64,000 nucleotides of DNA from Massilia sp. NR 4-1. Lineage in GTDB: Bacteria > Pseudomonadota > Gammaproteobacteria > Burkholderiales > Burkholderiaceae_D. The position numbers and the translations under genes were made by a program. Shown here one piece after another: positions 25,527-33,664 of the stretch. Numbering within the stretch: the first letter of the stretch is position 1; each line of letters opens with the position of its first letter. The notes beneath the pieces were generated by a model. That model ran no database searches. It was not told the origin of the DNA and worked only from the letters and a program-made list of their open reading frames with translations. Location of the stretch: NCBI RefSeq assembly GCF_001191005.1, contig NZ_CP012201.1, positions 3,844,001-3,908,000 of the forward strand, written 5' to 3'.

Positions 25527-27952
25527 CAGCGCCCTCCCGCCGCCGGCAGGCAGGGGAAGGGCCCCAGCACCGGCAAGGCGCTGCCGGCCGGCGGCCGGTA
25601 GCGGAAACGCACGCTGCACTGCGCGCCCGGCTTGCCCAGCACCAGCTCGTTCTCCTCGCCCAGTTCATCGACGAACGTCATGCCGTCGTAACCGATCACG
25701 GCCTCCGCCCCGCTCTGCACATGGCGCACCGGCGTGCCGACCGGCATCGGCGTGCCGTCGGCCTGCTGCACGACGATGGTGGCGGCGCGGTAGCGCTCGA
25801 CCGGGAAGGCGGCCAGCACGCCCGCCAGCCGGCGCGGCGCCACCTCGGCGCGCGCATTGCGCACGCGCACGTCGGCGGCCAGTCCGCCGGTATCGATGGC
25901 CAGCCGGTTCAGCGCATACGGCAGCAGATTCGGCACCAGCAGATAGCCGCTGCGGCCGGTATGCCCGATCTCGCGGTTCTCGTGCACCACCGGCACACCG
26001 GCCACGCCGGTCGAAACCAGCGCGAAGCCGCTGCCCACCTGGCGCGCGGCCACCACGGTGCCGTCCATCGCCACCAGCGCGCCGCTGGCGCCGAGCGAAG
26101 TGCCGCGCTGGCCGGCGCGGCCCTGGGTCAGCAGGCTGAGCTGGCCGGCATCGCCCAGATACTGGACCTGGGCCTGGTCCACCGCCGTCTGGTCGATACG
26201 GCCTTTTTGCAGCGCCCAGCCGAAGCCGCCGCCGAAGTCCGGCGCGCGCGTCAGGCTGAGCAGCTTGCTATGCACGCCATTCTGGCGGCCGTTGCTGGCC
26301 GCCGCGTTGATGCGGTTGTCGAAGGAATAGCTGAGATTGAAGAACAGGCCGCGCACGGCGCGGTCCCGGAGGTCGCGGAAAGCGCTCAGGCCCAGGTAGA
26401 CCCCATTGCCCATGCTAAGCGAATATGACAGCGCGGCAATGCGCGCCGCCGGCTGCACCGGGTGGCGCGCGCCGGTGTACGCCAGGCTCAGGCTCTGGCT
26501 CGACGAGAGCGCCAGGTTCAGCGCCATGCGGTCGCTGCCGCGCAGCACCGGTGTGCCTTGCGCGCTGCCCAGGTCGGCATAGCCGCGGCTGGCACGCACG
26601 CTGAGCATATCGAAACTGAAGCGCCGGCCCAGGTACTGATAGCCGAGCGCCAACTGGCCGCCACCGCGCCGCGCCGCGCCCTCCTCCACCGGCACCGCGC
26701 CCGCCCCATTGCCGCTGGCGGGTACGCCCGCCGTGCCGCCCAGGCCTCCCGCCGCCGGCGGCGGCAGCGCGCGGCTGTGATAGCTGCCGGCTAGCGCCGC
26801 GCTCAACACGCCCGCCTGGCCCAGGCGCCACAGCAGGCCGCCGCCGCCATTCACAAGGTGGCCGCCCGCCTCGCCATGCGCCTCCAGCGTCAGGCTCGGC
26901 GACAGGCCGTGGCGCCAGGACGCGCTGGCGGCCGGCAAGGCGTAGCCGAACGAGCGGCTGCCATAACCGCGCCGCAGCGCGCCCAGCTCCAGCGCGTAGT
27001 CGCTCAAGCCTTCGCCCAGCATGCGCGTATCGACATACAGCGGCAGCGTGGCGCTGACGGCGCGCCCGGCCGCATCGCGCGTGACGACGGTGGCCTGGCC
27101 CGCCCCGTTCAAGCCGGCGATCTGGCGCACCACGAACGGCCCGCTCGGCACCTCGGCGCTGTACTGCTGCACGCCATTCACATACAGCTGCAGCACGCCC
27201 GGCACCACGGCCGAGCCGCCGAGCGAGGCCACCGGGTAGGTCAGCAGGTCGGGGCGCAGGTCGAAATTGCGGCGCCACTGCACGCCGCCCATGCGCAGCG
27301 CGCGCGACCAGCTCAGCGAACCGCTCACAAAGTCGCCGACCTGCAGGCTGCGCATGCTGGTCTCGTCCTCGCGCAGCCAGTAGCTGTCGAGGCGGATGTA
27401 ATTGCGTTCGGCCCCGCTGGCATTCCACAAGCCGCTGCTGCTGACCGCGCCCGCGCCGGAAAAATAGCGCCATTCGTTGAAGATGGCCAGGCGGCGCTCG
27501 CGCCCCAGCTGGGCGTAGGCGTCGTAATTGAGCAGCAGGCCGGGCGTGACGCTGGCCGGCGCGCCGGGACGGCGGCCGCGCGCATCGAGCGCAAACGGCG
27601 GGCGCAGCGCATCGGCCAACTGCAGGTTGAGACGCTGGCGCACCGTATCGTAGTCGTAGCGCAGGCCGGGGATGCGGTCGAGATCGAACTCGTCCTGGCC
27701 GGCCACGCCGAACAGGACCGGGTCCAAGCCCAGCTCGCGCAGATTCTGCACGCTGCTGCGCAGGCCGGACGGCCCCTGGCGGAAACGCAGGATCAAGCCG
27801 CTGTCCTCACCGTTCACGCTGACCTCCAGGTACAGCTCTTCCGGCGCGGACGGCGGCGGCGGCGCCTGCGCGCAAGCGGGAACGGGCACGCAGCAGCACA
27901 GCCCGAAGCTGTACGCCAGCAGCAGCCGGAACGCCCAGTGCTCCGCCCTCAT
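25526..27952 (-). CDS. outer-membrane fimbrial usher (archaic/Csu type)
   Basis: 808 residues with a Cys-containing signal peptide (LLLAYSFGLCCCVPVPACA). An N-terminal domain that recruits chaperone-subunit complexes (EELYLEVSVNGEDSGLILRF) leads into a long beta-barrel. A plug-like section includes GVLQLYVNGVQQYSAEVPSGPF and LYVDTRMLGEGLSDY. C-terminal domains end QCSVRFRYRPPAGSALPVLG. It threads pilins through the outer membrane. Start ATG 27952 comes just before the signal peptide; AAGGAG is 13 nt upstream, a long spacing. It lies 64 nt after the chaperone stop. Confidence 0.9.
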   Translation of the reverse strand: MRAEHWAFRLLLAYSFGLCCCVPVPACAQAPPPPSAPEELYLEVSVNGEDSGLILRFRQGPSGLRSSVQNLRELGLDPVLFGVAGQDEFDLDRIPGLRYDYDTVRQRLNLQLADALRPPFALDARGRRPGAPASVTPGLLLNYDAYAQLGRERRLAIFNEWRYFSGAGAVSSSGLWNASGAERNYIRLDSYWLREDETSMRSLQVGDFVSGSLSWSRALRMGGVQWRRNFDLRPDLLTYPVASLGGSAVVPGVLQLYVNGVQQYSAEVPSGPFVVRQIAGLNGAGQATVVTRDAAGRAVSATLPLYVDTRMLGEGLSDYALELGALRRGYGSRSFGYALPAASASWRHGLSPSLTLEAHGEAGGHLVNGGGGLLWRLGQAGVLSAALAGSYHSRALPPPAAGGLGGTAGVPASGNGAGAVPVEEGAARRGGGQLALGYQYLGRRFSFDMLSVRASRGYADLGSAQGTPVLRGSDRMALNLALSSSQSLSLAYTGARHPVQPAARIAALSYSLSMGNGVYLGLSAFRDLRDRAVRGLFFNLSYSFDNRINAAASNGRQNGVHSKLLSLTRAPDFGGGFGWALQKGRIDQTAVDQAQVQYLGDAGQLSLLTQGRAGQRGTSLGASGALVAMDGTVVAARQVGSGFALVSTGVAGVPVVHENREIGHTGRSGYLLVPNLLPYALNRLAIDTGGLAADVRVRNARAEVAPRRLAGVLAAFPVERYRAATIVVQQADGTPMPVGTPVRHVQSGAEAVIGYDGMTFVDELGEENELVLGKPGAQCSVRFRYRPPAGSALPVLGPFPCLPAAGGR

Positions 27953-28016
27953 GAATACGCATCGCTCCTTGTCCCCGTGCCGCGTGGTTAAGTGTCCAGG
28001 ATAAACGTCTTTCTTG

Positions 28017-28751
28017 CTAAGGCGCCGCCGCCGTGCTGGCGGCCGTCTGCGGCCGCGCATTGATGCTGGTACGGATGGTCAGCGGTCCCTCCAGTTGCGC
28101 CGCCGCCTCCAGCGGCAAACGCCATTCGCGCGTGCGGCCCGCCAGCGCATAGCCCAGCAAGCCCTTGCTCACTTCATATTCCTTGCCGGCCGCGTTGGCG
28201 ACCACGGTGGCGCCGATCTGGGCATGCAGGCTGCCGCTGTTGCGCAGCCGCAAATGCCAGGCGCCGTCCTTACGGTAAAACATCCAAGCCAAGTCCGGCG
28301 CGCCGTTGTCCTGGACTGGCGCCATGAACACCGGCACCGAATAGCGCAGCCGGATCGCCACGCCGCCACCGGCCTCGTCCTCGCGCGGAATTTCATCGAT
28401 CAGCAGGCGGAAGCTCTGCTCATTGCCGGCCGCGGCGCCGCCGTCGCGCCGCACCAGGCGGATGGTCTGGCTGGTCTTGGGCGGAATCTGCATCAGCGGC
28501 GGGCTGGCCAGCAGCAGTTCGGTCGGCTGCAGGACATCGTCGCCGCCCTGCTGGTCCCAGGCATAGACCCGCACCTGGCCGAAGATCGGCGTCTCGCCAT
28601 AGTTCTGCAATTGCAGGCTGAGCGCCGCCTGGCCCGGGCGGAAGGCCAGGTTCACCGGCGAGATCTGCAGATTGGCGGCGGCGGCCGCGCCGCCCAGCCA
28701 GAGCAGGAGCGTGCCCAGGCGGACGGCCAGACCGGGGGCCATGGCGCGCAT
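28017..28751 (-). CDS. periplasmic pilus chaperone (PapD-like, archaic type)
   Basis: 244 residues with signal peptide (GLAVRLGTLLLWLGGAAAA). Two Ig-like domains are seen: ANLQISPVNLAFRPGQAALSLQLQNYGETPIFGQVRVYAW with the conserved LRLVRR-type segment (SQTIRLVRRDG), the RLLIDEIP motif, and a second domain ending before an Ala/Thr tail. It should fold SCPU subunits by donor-strand complementation. The start overlaps the pilin stop by one base (TAATG), so pilin and chaperone translation are coupled. Confidence 0.9.
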   Translation of the reverse strand: MRAMAPGLAVRLGTLLLWLGGAAAAANLQISPVNLAFRPGQAALSLQLQNYGETPIFGQVRVYAWDQQGGDDVLQPTELLLASPPLMQIPPKTSQTIRLVRRDGGAAAGNEQSFRLLIDEIPREDEAGGGVAIRLRYSVPVFMAPVQDNGAPDLAWMFYRKDGAWHLRLRNSGSLHAQIGATVVANAAGKEYEVSKGLLGYALAGRTREWRLPLEAAAQLEGPLTIRTSINARPQTAASTAAAP

Positions 28752-29263
28752 TAGAAGTACACGGTGGCGGTAATGGTCGACTTATAGGTGTCCGGCGCGG
28801 GAGTGGTCTGCGCCGGCACCTCGCCATACACGGTAATCGCCTGCAAGGCGCCGGTGCCGGTGCCGCTGCGCGTATCCGTGCCCTGGGTATCGCCCCACAG
28901 CGTGGCGCCCGCCGTCTGGTACAGATTGAAGCGCACCGTGCCGGTGTTGCCGCCGGTGCCGCTCATATAGCGCGTGGTGCCGGTCGAACCGGTGCCCGTG
29001 CCGGCGCTCAAGCCCAGGTTATACGGGGTGGTGTTGGTGCAGGTGACATTGATCGTGGTATTCACCGCCACCGTCGCGTTCAGCACGCCCTGCGACTGGC
29101 CAAAGTCCAGGTTGGAGGCGGCAATGGTGCAATCGGCGATGATCTTCATCGTCACATCGAAAGTCGCCGTCTTGCTGCCATTGGTATACACGGCAGCCGA
29201 GACCAGCAGCGGCACGCCGGCCGCAAGCAGAATGGCGGTATGAAAGCGCCTGGCGAGCTTCAT
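28751..29263 (-). CDS. SCPU-domain major pilin
   Basis: 170 residues: signal peptide (LARRFHTAILLAAGVPLLVSA) then one SCPU domain with the family's Cys pair (ADCTIAASNLDFG and VTCTNTTPYNLGLSAG), TLWGDTQGTDTRSGTGTG and the C-terminal strand STITATVYF. It opens the four-gene pilus operon (pilin, chaperone, usher, tip). GGGAGG lies 4 nt before the ATG. The subunit forms thin surface pili used for biofilm attachment in related Csu systems. Confidence 0.9.
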   Translation of the reverse strand: MKLARRFHTAILLAAGVPLLVSAAVYTNGSKTATFDVTMKIIADCTIAASNLDFGQSQGVLNATVAVNTTINVTCTNTTPYNLGLSAGTGTGSTGTTRYMSGTGGNTGTVRFNLYQTAGATLWGDTQGTDTRSGTGTGALQAITVYGEVPAQTTPAPDTYKSTITATVYF

Positions 29264-29456
29264 GTATCCTCCCGGGAAAAGCGCAGCCCATGCTGAAAAA
29301 ATTTATTGCCCTAACTCAATCTTCGATTCAATTATCGGACACTTCCTACAGCGTGACTTTTGCTATCCGTGACAGCTCTTTTGCTGGAGGAGAAAGCCGG
29401 CCTTTTTTTTTGATTGTGGGCATAATACGCAACAGACCTTGCTGCCGGCCCCGACC

Positions 29457-30242
29457 ATGTACCTGACCAATGATGCCCATGTGCACAGCATTCTGATCGT
29501 GGACGACTCTGCGTTCGAGCAGCGCATGCTGGTCGATTTACTGAGCGAACAGGCTTACCGCGTGGCGGTCGCCTTCAACGGCCTGCAGGGCTACCAATTG
29601 GCGCTGGCCGACCGGCCCGACCTGATCCTGCTCGATGTGCGCATGCCGAATATGGACGGCTACACCGCCTGCCGCCTGCTGAAGGCCAATCCGGTCACGC
29701 ACGACATCCCCATCATTTTCCTCAGCGGCGCCGACGCGGTGGAGGACCGCATCATGGGCCTGTCGATCGGCGGCGTCGATTATGTGTCCAAACCCTTCAC
29801 GCCGGGCGAACTGGCGGCGCGCATCCACGTCCACCTGAACCTGATGCGGCGCGCGCCCGAAGCGGCCCCGGCCAGCGAGGATGAACCGGCCGCCAGCGAT
29901 CCCGACGCCGTCACCGTCAGCGCCGCCAAGCGCCTGATTTCGGACAATCTGGCCGCCCTGCCCAGCCTGGCCGAAATCGCGCGCAGCGTCGGCACCTACC
30001 GCGAAAAACTCTCGCTGCTGTTTCGCGAACACACCGGCATGACCGTGTTCGCCTTCATCCGCGAAGAACGCATCGCGCGCAGCCTCGAACTGCTGCGCGA
30101 CACCGACATCGACGTGCAGGACATCGCCCTGCTGGTCGGCTTCAACAACGCCGGCAACTTCGCCACCGCCTTCCGCGAAAAGACCGGCCAAACCCCGAGC
30201 GCCTACCGCCACAGCGCCCAGGCGCAAGCCAAAGACGGCTGA
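29457..30242 (+). CDS. response regulator with AraC-type DNA-binding domain
   Basis: 261 residues. The receiver domain has ILIVDDS (DD at 16-17), phospho-Asp60 in LILLDVRMPNMDGY, and Lys in VDYVSKPFTPGE. A short Pro/Ala/Glu linker follows, then a C-terminal AraC HTH pair (LAEIARSVGTYREKLSLLFREHTGMTVFAFIREERIARSLELL... VGFNNAGNFATAFREKTGQTPSAYR). ATG 29457 is preferred over an in-frame TTG at 29439, but neither has a strong ribosome site. It is divergent from the pilus operon and is a natural candidate for its regulator. No kinase gene is adjacent. Confidence 0.85.
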   Translation: MYLTNDAHVHSILIVDDSAFEQRMLVDLLSEQAYRVAVAFNGLQGYQLALADRPDLILLDVRMPNMDGYTACRLLKANPVTHDIPIIFLSGADAVEDRIMGLSIGGVDYVSKPFTPGELAARIHVHLNLMRRAPEAAPASEDEPAASDPDAVTVSAAKRLISDNLAALPSLAEIARSVGTYREKLSLLFREHTGMTVFAFIREERIARSLELLRDTDIDVQDIALLVGFNNAGNFATAFREKTGQTPSAYRHSAQAQAKDG

Positions 30243-30258
30243 ATTCCCCCCCATAAGC

Positions 30259-30317
30259 AATGTCCCACCCTGCTGCCAGGCGAGACCGCCGAGACAGCAG
30301 GGTGGGACATGGTTTGA
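30259..30317. repeat. dispersed palindromic repeat, copy 3
   Basis: TGTCCCACCCTGCTG pairs perfectly over 15 bp with CAGCAGGGTGGGACA, around a centre CCAGGCGAGACCGCCGAGA. It sits between the convergent ends of the AraC-type response regulator and the TonB-dependent receptor, so it can serve as a bidirectional terminator. Confidence 0.85.
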
Positions 30318-30332
30318 CTTACCGTAAGCGGT

Positions 30333-32888
30333 TTAGAACTTGTAGTTCAGCTTGACGGCGGCGAAGCGGCCGCGCGGGTCGGACTGGGTGAAGTCGAAGA
30401 AGCTGGTGGACGAGTCCCACGAAGGGCGTTTGTCCGTCAGGTTCTGGACGATCAGGCTCAGCGTCGTGGCGGGGTTGAGTTTCCAGGCCACCGTTAAGTC
30501 CAAGGTGCCAACCGGCTTGACGCGCTCGCCTTCGTTGCTGACCTGCTGGTAGCCGTCGACGTAGTTCCAGTTCAGCGTGCTGCTGAAGGCGGCATACTCC
30601 CAGGTCAGGCCGGTGACGCCGCGCCATTTCGGAATCGAGCCGAAGTGGTTGGTGCCGGCGCCGTTGGTCGCCGCTTCACCCAGGGCCAGCGGTTGTTCGA
30701 ACTTGAGCACGCGGCTGAGCTGGGCGTTCAGGCTGAGCTTGCCCCACGGCTGGGCCGCGAAGCTTTGGCGCAGGTCGATGTCGAAGCCCGATACCAGGCG
30801 GTCGCCCTGGTTGGCGTACTGGCGGTACAGGGTCAGGATGCGGCCCTGGGCGTCGCGCACGATCTTGCCGGGGAACTGGGCTTCGGTGGCGATGATGTTC
30901 TCCGCCGTTTCAGTGTCGATCACGCCCTTGGTCTTGATGCGGTAGTAGTCGACGGCGACGCTGGTGCGGCTGCTCGGCGCCAGCACGATGCCCAGATTCA
31001 GGTTGGTCGAGCGCTCGGGATTGAGCTTGGCGTTGGCGGCCGTGATATTGGTCACGCCGCGCGCCTGGTTCGGCGCCACCGGATCGCGCGGGTCGAGCAC
31101 GCTGCCATAGCTGACCGAGGTCGAGTTGGTGATCTCCGGCAGCGACGGGGCGCGGAAGCCGCGCGACACGGTGCCGCGCAGCAGCAGCCACGGCGCGGCC
31201 TGGTAGCGCACGCTGCCCTTGGGCGAGAAGGCGTTGCCGAAGTCGTTGTAATGGTCGGCGCGGCCGGCCAGGTTGACGGTCAGGTCTTTGACGACCGGCA
31301 CGTTCAACTCGGCAAACAGGGCGCTCACGTCGCGCGTACCCTTGATGATATTGATGGCGGGCCGCAGCTCGGTGCCCGACAACACGGCGGTCGAGGTGTT
31401 GGAATCCATCTCTTCGCGGCGCCATTGGGCGCCGAAAGCGAAGCCGAGCGGACCGGCCGGCAGCTCGGCCAGCTCTTTCGAGGCATTGAAGTCGACCACG
31501 CTCAATTTCGATTCGGCCGGACGCAAGGTCGACAGGCGCAGGCGGTTGCGCACGGCCTCGCTGTTTTTCGACTGGTCGGCGAAGTTATAGCTGCCGTCGG
31601 CCAGCACTTTTTCGAATTCGTAGCGGTTGACGAAGTTCTGGACGGTTTCCTTGAGCTTGCTGCCGGAATGGGCCAGCGAGACATCGTAGTCCCAGCCCAG
31701 ATAACTGCCCTTGACGCCGGCCAGGGCGCGGAAGAAGTCGACCTTGTCCTGCTTCATGCGCGGGCCGAGGTCGAACAGATTGGCGGTGAAGGGCAGCGGC
31801 TTAGCGGTGGGGTTGTTGGGATGGCCGACCGGCAGCAGCACGGGGATGGTGTCGAGCGCCTGCTTGCCGTTGTTCCAGGCGCGCAGGCCGCTGCCCACCG
31901 ACAGCGGCGCGGCAAAGGTCTGGTCGGCCTGCGAGTGGCCGTACAGCAGGTCGGCATAGGCTTCGGTCTGCTCGCTCAGGCGCAAGGTGCCGCGCAGCGA
32001 GCTGTGCACGCGCTTGATGCCGGGGATCAGGGTCTTGTACGGCGCCGGGTTGTACGCCAGCACCTGGCCCTTCTTGCCAGGGGTGATCTCGCCGTACGGC
32101 AGCAGTTCGAGCGGGCCTTGCAGGCCGCCCAGCAGCTGGGTGGCGTCGCCGTTCACATAATTGGTCGGCACCCAAGTGCGGCTGCCATTGGCCTGGTTGC
32201 GGAAATCGCTGCCGGCCAGCCAGTCGACATCGCTTTGCTGCAGCTTGTCGCGCTTGAGCGCGTCGAGCGAGAACACCACGCTCCAGCCTTTCTCGTCGAG
32301 GTTGCCGAAGCCGGTCTGCAGGCTGGCGCTCTTTTCCGTCTGGCCCGTGCCTTCGGTCGAGCTGCCCACCTGCACGCTGGTTTCGGTGCCCGTGAATTCC
32401 TTGTAGAGAATGATGTTGACCACGCCGGCCACCGCGTCCGAACCGTAGACCGAGGAGGCGCCATCCTTCAGCACCTCGATGCGCTGCACGGCGGCCATCG
32501 GCAAGCTGTTCAGGTCGACAAAGGTCTCCTTCAATTCCTGCGCCGTGGCATAGCTGGCCACGCGCTTGCCGTTGACCAGGATCAGGGTGTTCTGCTGGCC
32601 CAGGCCGCGCAGCGACAAGCCCGCGGTGCCGGCCGAGAAGCTGCCGGTGTACTGCTCGTTATAGCTGTTGCCGCTGTTGGCGGAGATGCTGCGCAGGATG
32701 TCGGCCACATTGGTCTTGCCGGTGGCGGCCAGTTCCTTGGCCGAGATGACCTGGACGGCGCTGGCGCCCTCCTTCTGCGTGGTGCGGATATTCGAGCCCG
32801 TCACGATAACGCGTTCCACCTCTTGGGCGGCGGCGAAGTGCGGGAAGGCGGCGGCGATGGCCAGGGTGATGCTGAGCGGCTTGAACAT
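30333..32888 (-). CDS. TonB-dependent outer-membrane receptor
   Basis: 851 residues. A signal peptide (LSITLAIAAAFPHFAAAQ) is followed by VERVIVTGSNIRTTQKEG, a plug domain (about residues 40-165; AVQVISAKELAATGKTNVADIL, GLGQQNTLILVNGKRVA, RIEVLKDGASSVYGSDAVAGVVNI) and a beta-barrel ending in the outer-membrane signature KLNYKF. It belongs to the large carbohydrate/peptide-type receptors common in environmental Proteobacteria. No substrate gene is linked, so the ligand is unknown. It faces the blaI operon across a 398-nt region. Confidence 0.92.
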   Translation of the reverse strand: MFKPLSITLAIAAAFPHFAAAQEVERVIVTGSNIRTTQKEGASAVQVISAKELAATGKTNVADILRSISANSGNSYNEQYTGSFSAGTAGLSLRGLGQQNTLILVNGKRVASYATAQELKETFVDLNSLPMAAVQRIEVLKDGASSVYGSDAVAGVVNIILYKEFTGTETSVQVGSSTEGTGQTEKSASLQTGFGNLDEKGWSVVFSLDALKRDKLQQSDVDWLAGSDFRNQANGSRTWVPTNYVNGDATQLLGGLQGPLELLPYGEITPGKKGQVLAYNPAPYKTLIPGIKRVHSSLRGTLRLSEQTEAYADLLYGHSQADQTFAAPLSVGSGLRAWNNGKQALDTIPVLLPVGHPNNPTAKPLPFTANLFDLGPRMKQDKVDFFRALAGVKGSYLGWDYDVSLAHSGSKLKETVQNFVNRYEFEKVLADGSYNFADQSKNSEAVRNRLRLSTLRPAESKLSVVDFNASKELAELPAGPLGFAFGAQWRREEMDSNTSTAVLSGTELRPAINIIKGTRDVSALFAELNVPVVKDLTVNLAGRADHYNDFGNAFSPKGSVRYQAAPWLLLRGTVSRGFRAPSLPEITNSTSVSYGSVLDPRDPVAPNQARGVTNITAANAKLNPERSTNLNLGIVLAPSSRTSVAVDYYRIKTKGVIDTETAENIIATEAQFPGKIVRDAQGRILTLYRQYANQGDRLVSGFDIDLRQSFAAQPWGKLSLNAQLSRVLKFEQPLALGEAATNGAGTNHFGSIPKWRGVTGLTWEYAAFSSTLNWNYVDGYQQVSNEGERVKPVGTLDLTVAWKLNPATTLSLIVQNLTDKRPSWDSSTSFFDFTQSDPRGRFAAVKLNYKF

Positions 32889-33286
32889 TATTTCCTCTTA
32901 TTGACAAAAAGCGGGCGTGCAGGGTCCTGCCGGCCTTGTGGGCCGGGATTGCGCTGCGCGGGTGAAACCGGGATTCTTTTTAGGGCGACGGGAGCGTCAC
33001 ATGCACTGTGCCATGCACTGCATGTACAGGACGTGGCGGTCGGAGGCGGCGGTGGTAAGCGTGGTACGGAACATGACGAGACCAAGGGTGATGCTTTTCG
33101 GAGTTAGCACTATACCCAGTGATTTTGATTCCTAGAACGAATTAAATCTTCCTTACTTATGCGAATCTGAATATAAAACTCTGTAGACAGCTTTGTATAC
33201 TTAAAACCACATGGTGCCGGAAATAAAAGTATACAAGTCTGTCTAGACAGACTATTCTAGAAAAAACTTAGCAAGGACACCATGCC
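32889..33286. other. 398-nt divergent promoter region (TonB receptor / blaI)
   Basis: AT-rich towards blaI. It holds the BlaI-type operator and promoter at 33230-33258, two copies of GTATAC (33195 and 33229) and a CTGTAGACAG site (33181-33190) that resembles an operator half-pair with shorter spacing. No ORF or RNA gene is evident. Confidence 0.6.
33230..33258 (+). promoter_or_regulatory. blaI promoter with operator filling the spacer
   Basis: A candidate -35 TATACA (33230-33235) and -10 TATTCT (33253-33258) are separated by 17 nt. The spacer is essentially the perfect 18-bp palindrome AGTCTGTCTAGACAGACT (33236-33253). A repressor dimer bound here would block RNA polymerase, which fits autoregulation by the BlaI-family protein encoded 28 nt downstream. 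Confidence 0.7.
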
Positions 33287-33664
33287 ATGAACACGCCGCT
33301 CCCCAAGCCGACGCCGGCCGAACTCGAACTGCTGCAGTACCTGTGGCCGCTCGGCAGCGCCACCGCCAAACAAGTCCATGAAGCCATGCTGGCCGACAAG
33401 CCCGAGCTCGGTTACGGCGCCGTGCTGCGCCTGCTGCAAATCATGCACGGCAAGGGCCTGCTGATCCGCGACGAGAGCCAGCGTTCCCACGTGTATGCGC
33501 CGGCCCAGGCCAAGGATGCGATGCAGGGCAATCTGCTGCAGGACTTGCTGCAGCGCGCCTTCTCCGGCTCGGCCAAGGCCCTGGTGCTGGCCGCGCTGCG
33601 CAGCGGCATCAGCAAGCAGGAGCGCGCCGAGATCGAAGCCCTGCTCAAAGAGGAGAAGAAATGA
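33287..33664 (+). CDS. BlaI/MecI/CopY family transcriptional repressor
   Basis: 125 residues with a winged helix at about residues 10-70 (AELELLQYLWPLGSATAKQVHEAML...YGAVLRLLQIMHGKGLLIRDES) and a helical C-terminal dimerisation part with cleavage-site-like RAFSGSAKAL. AAGGA precedes it; an out-of-frame ATG at 33281 gives only a two-codon ORF that overlaps the true start. It overlaps the M56 peptidase gene by 4 nt (ATGA). In this family the membrane peptidase senses a signal and leads to repressor cleavage. No beta-lactamase gene is nearby. Confidence 0.92.
   Translation: MNTPLPKPTPAELELLQYLWPLGSATAKQVHEAMLADKPELGYGAVLRLLQIMHGKGLLIRDESQRSHVYAPAQAKDAMQGNLLQDLLQRAFSGSAKALVLAALRSGISKQERAEIEALLKEEKK

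Noticed and set aside
29385..29415. Terminator-like GGCC plus T-run before the response regulator
   Set aside because: The stem is only about 4 bp and no gene ends there; the T-run is more likely promoter-region AT content.
33036..33069. Possible second small ORF or RNA in the TonB receptor / blaI gap
   Set aside because: Only short GC-rich frames without ribosome sites were seen.
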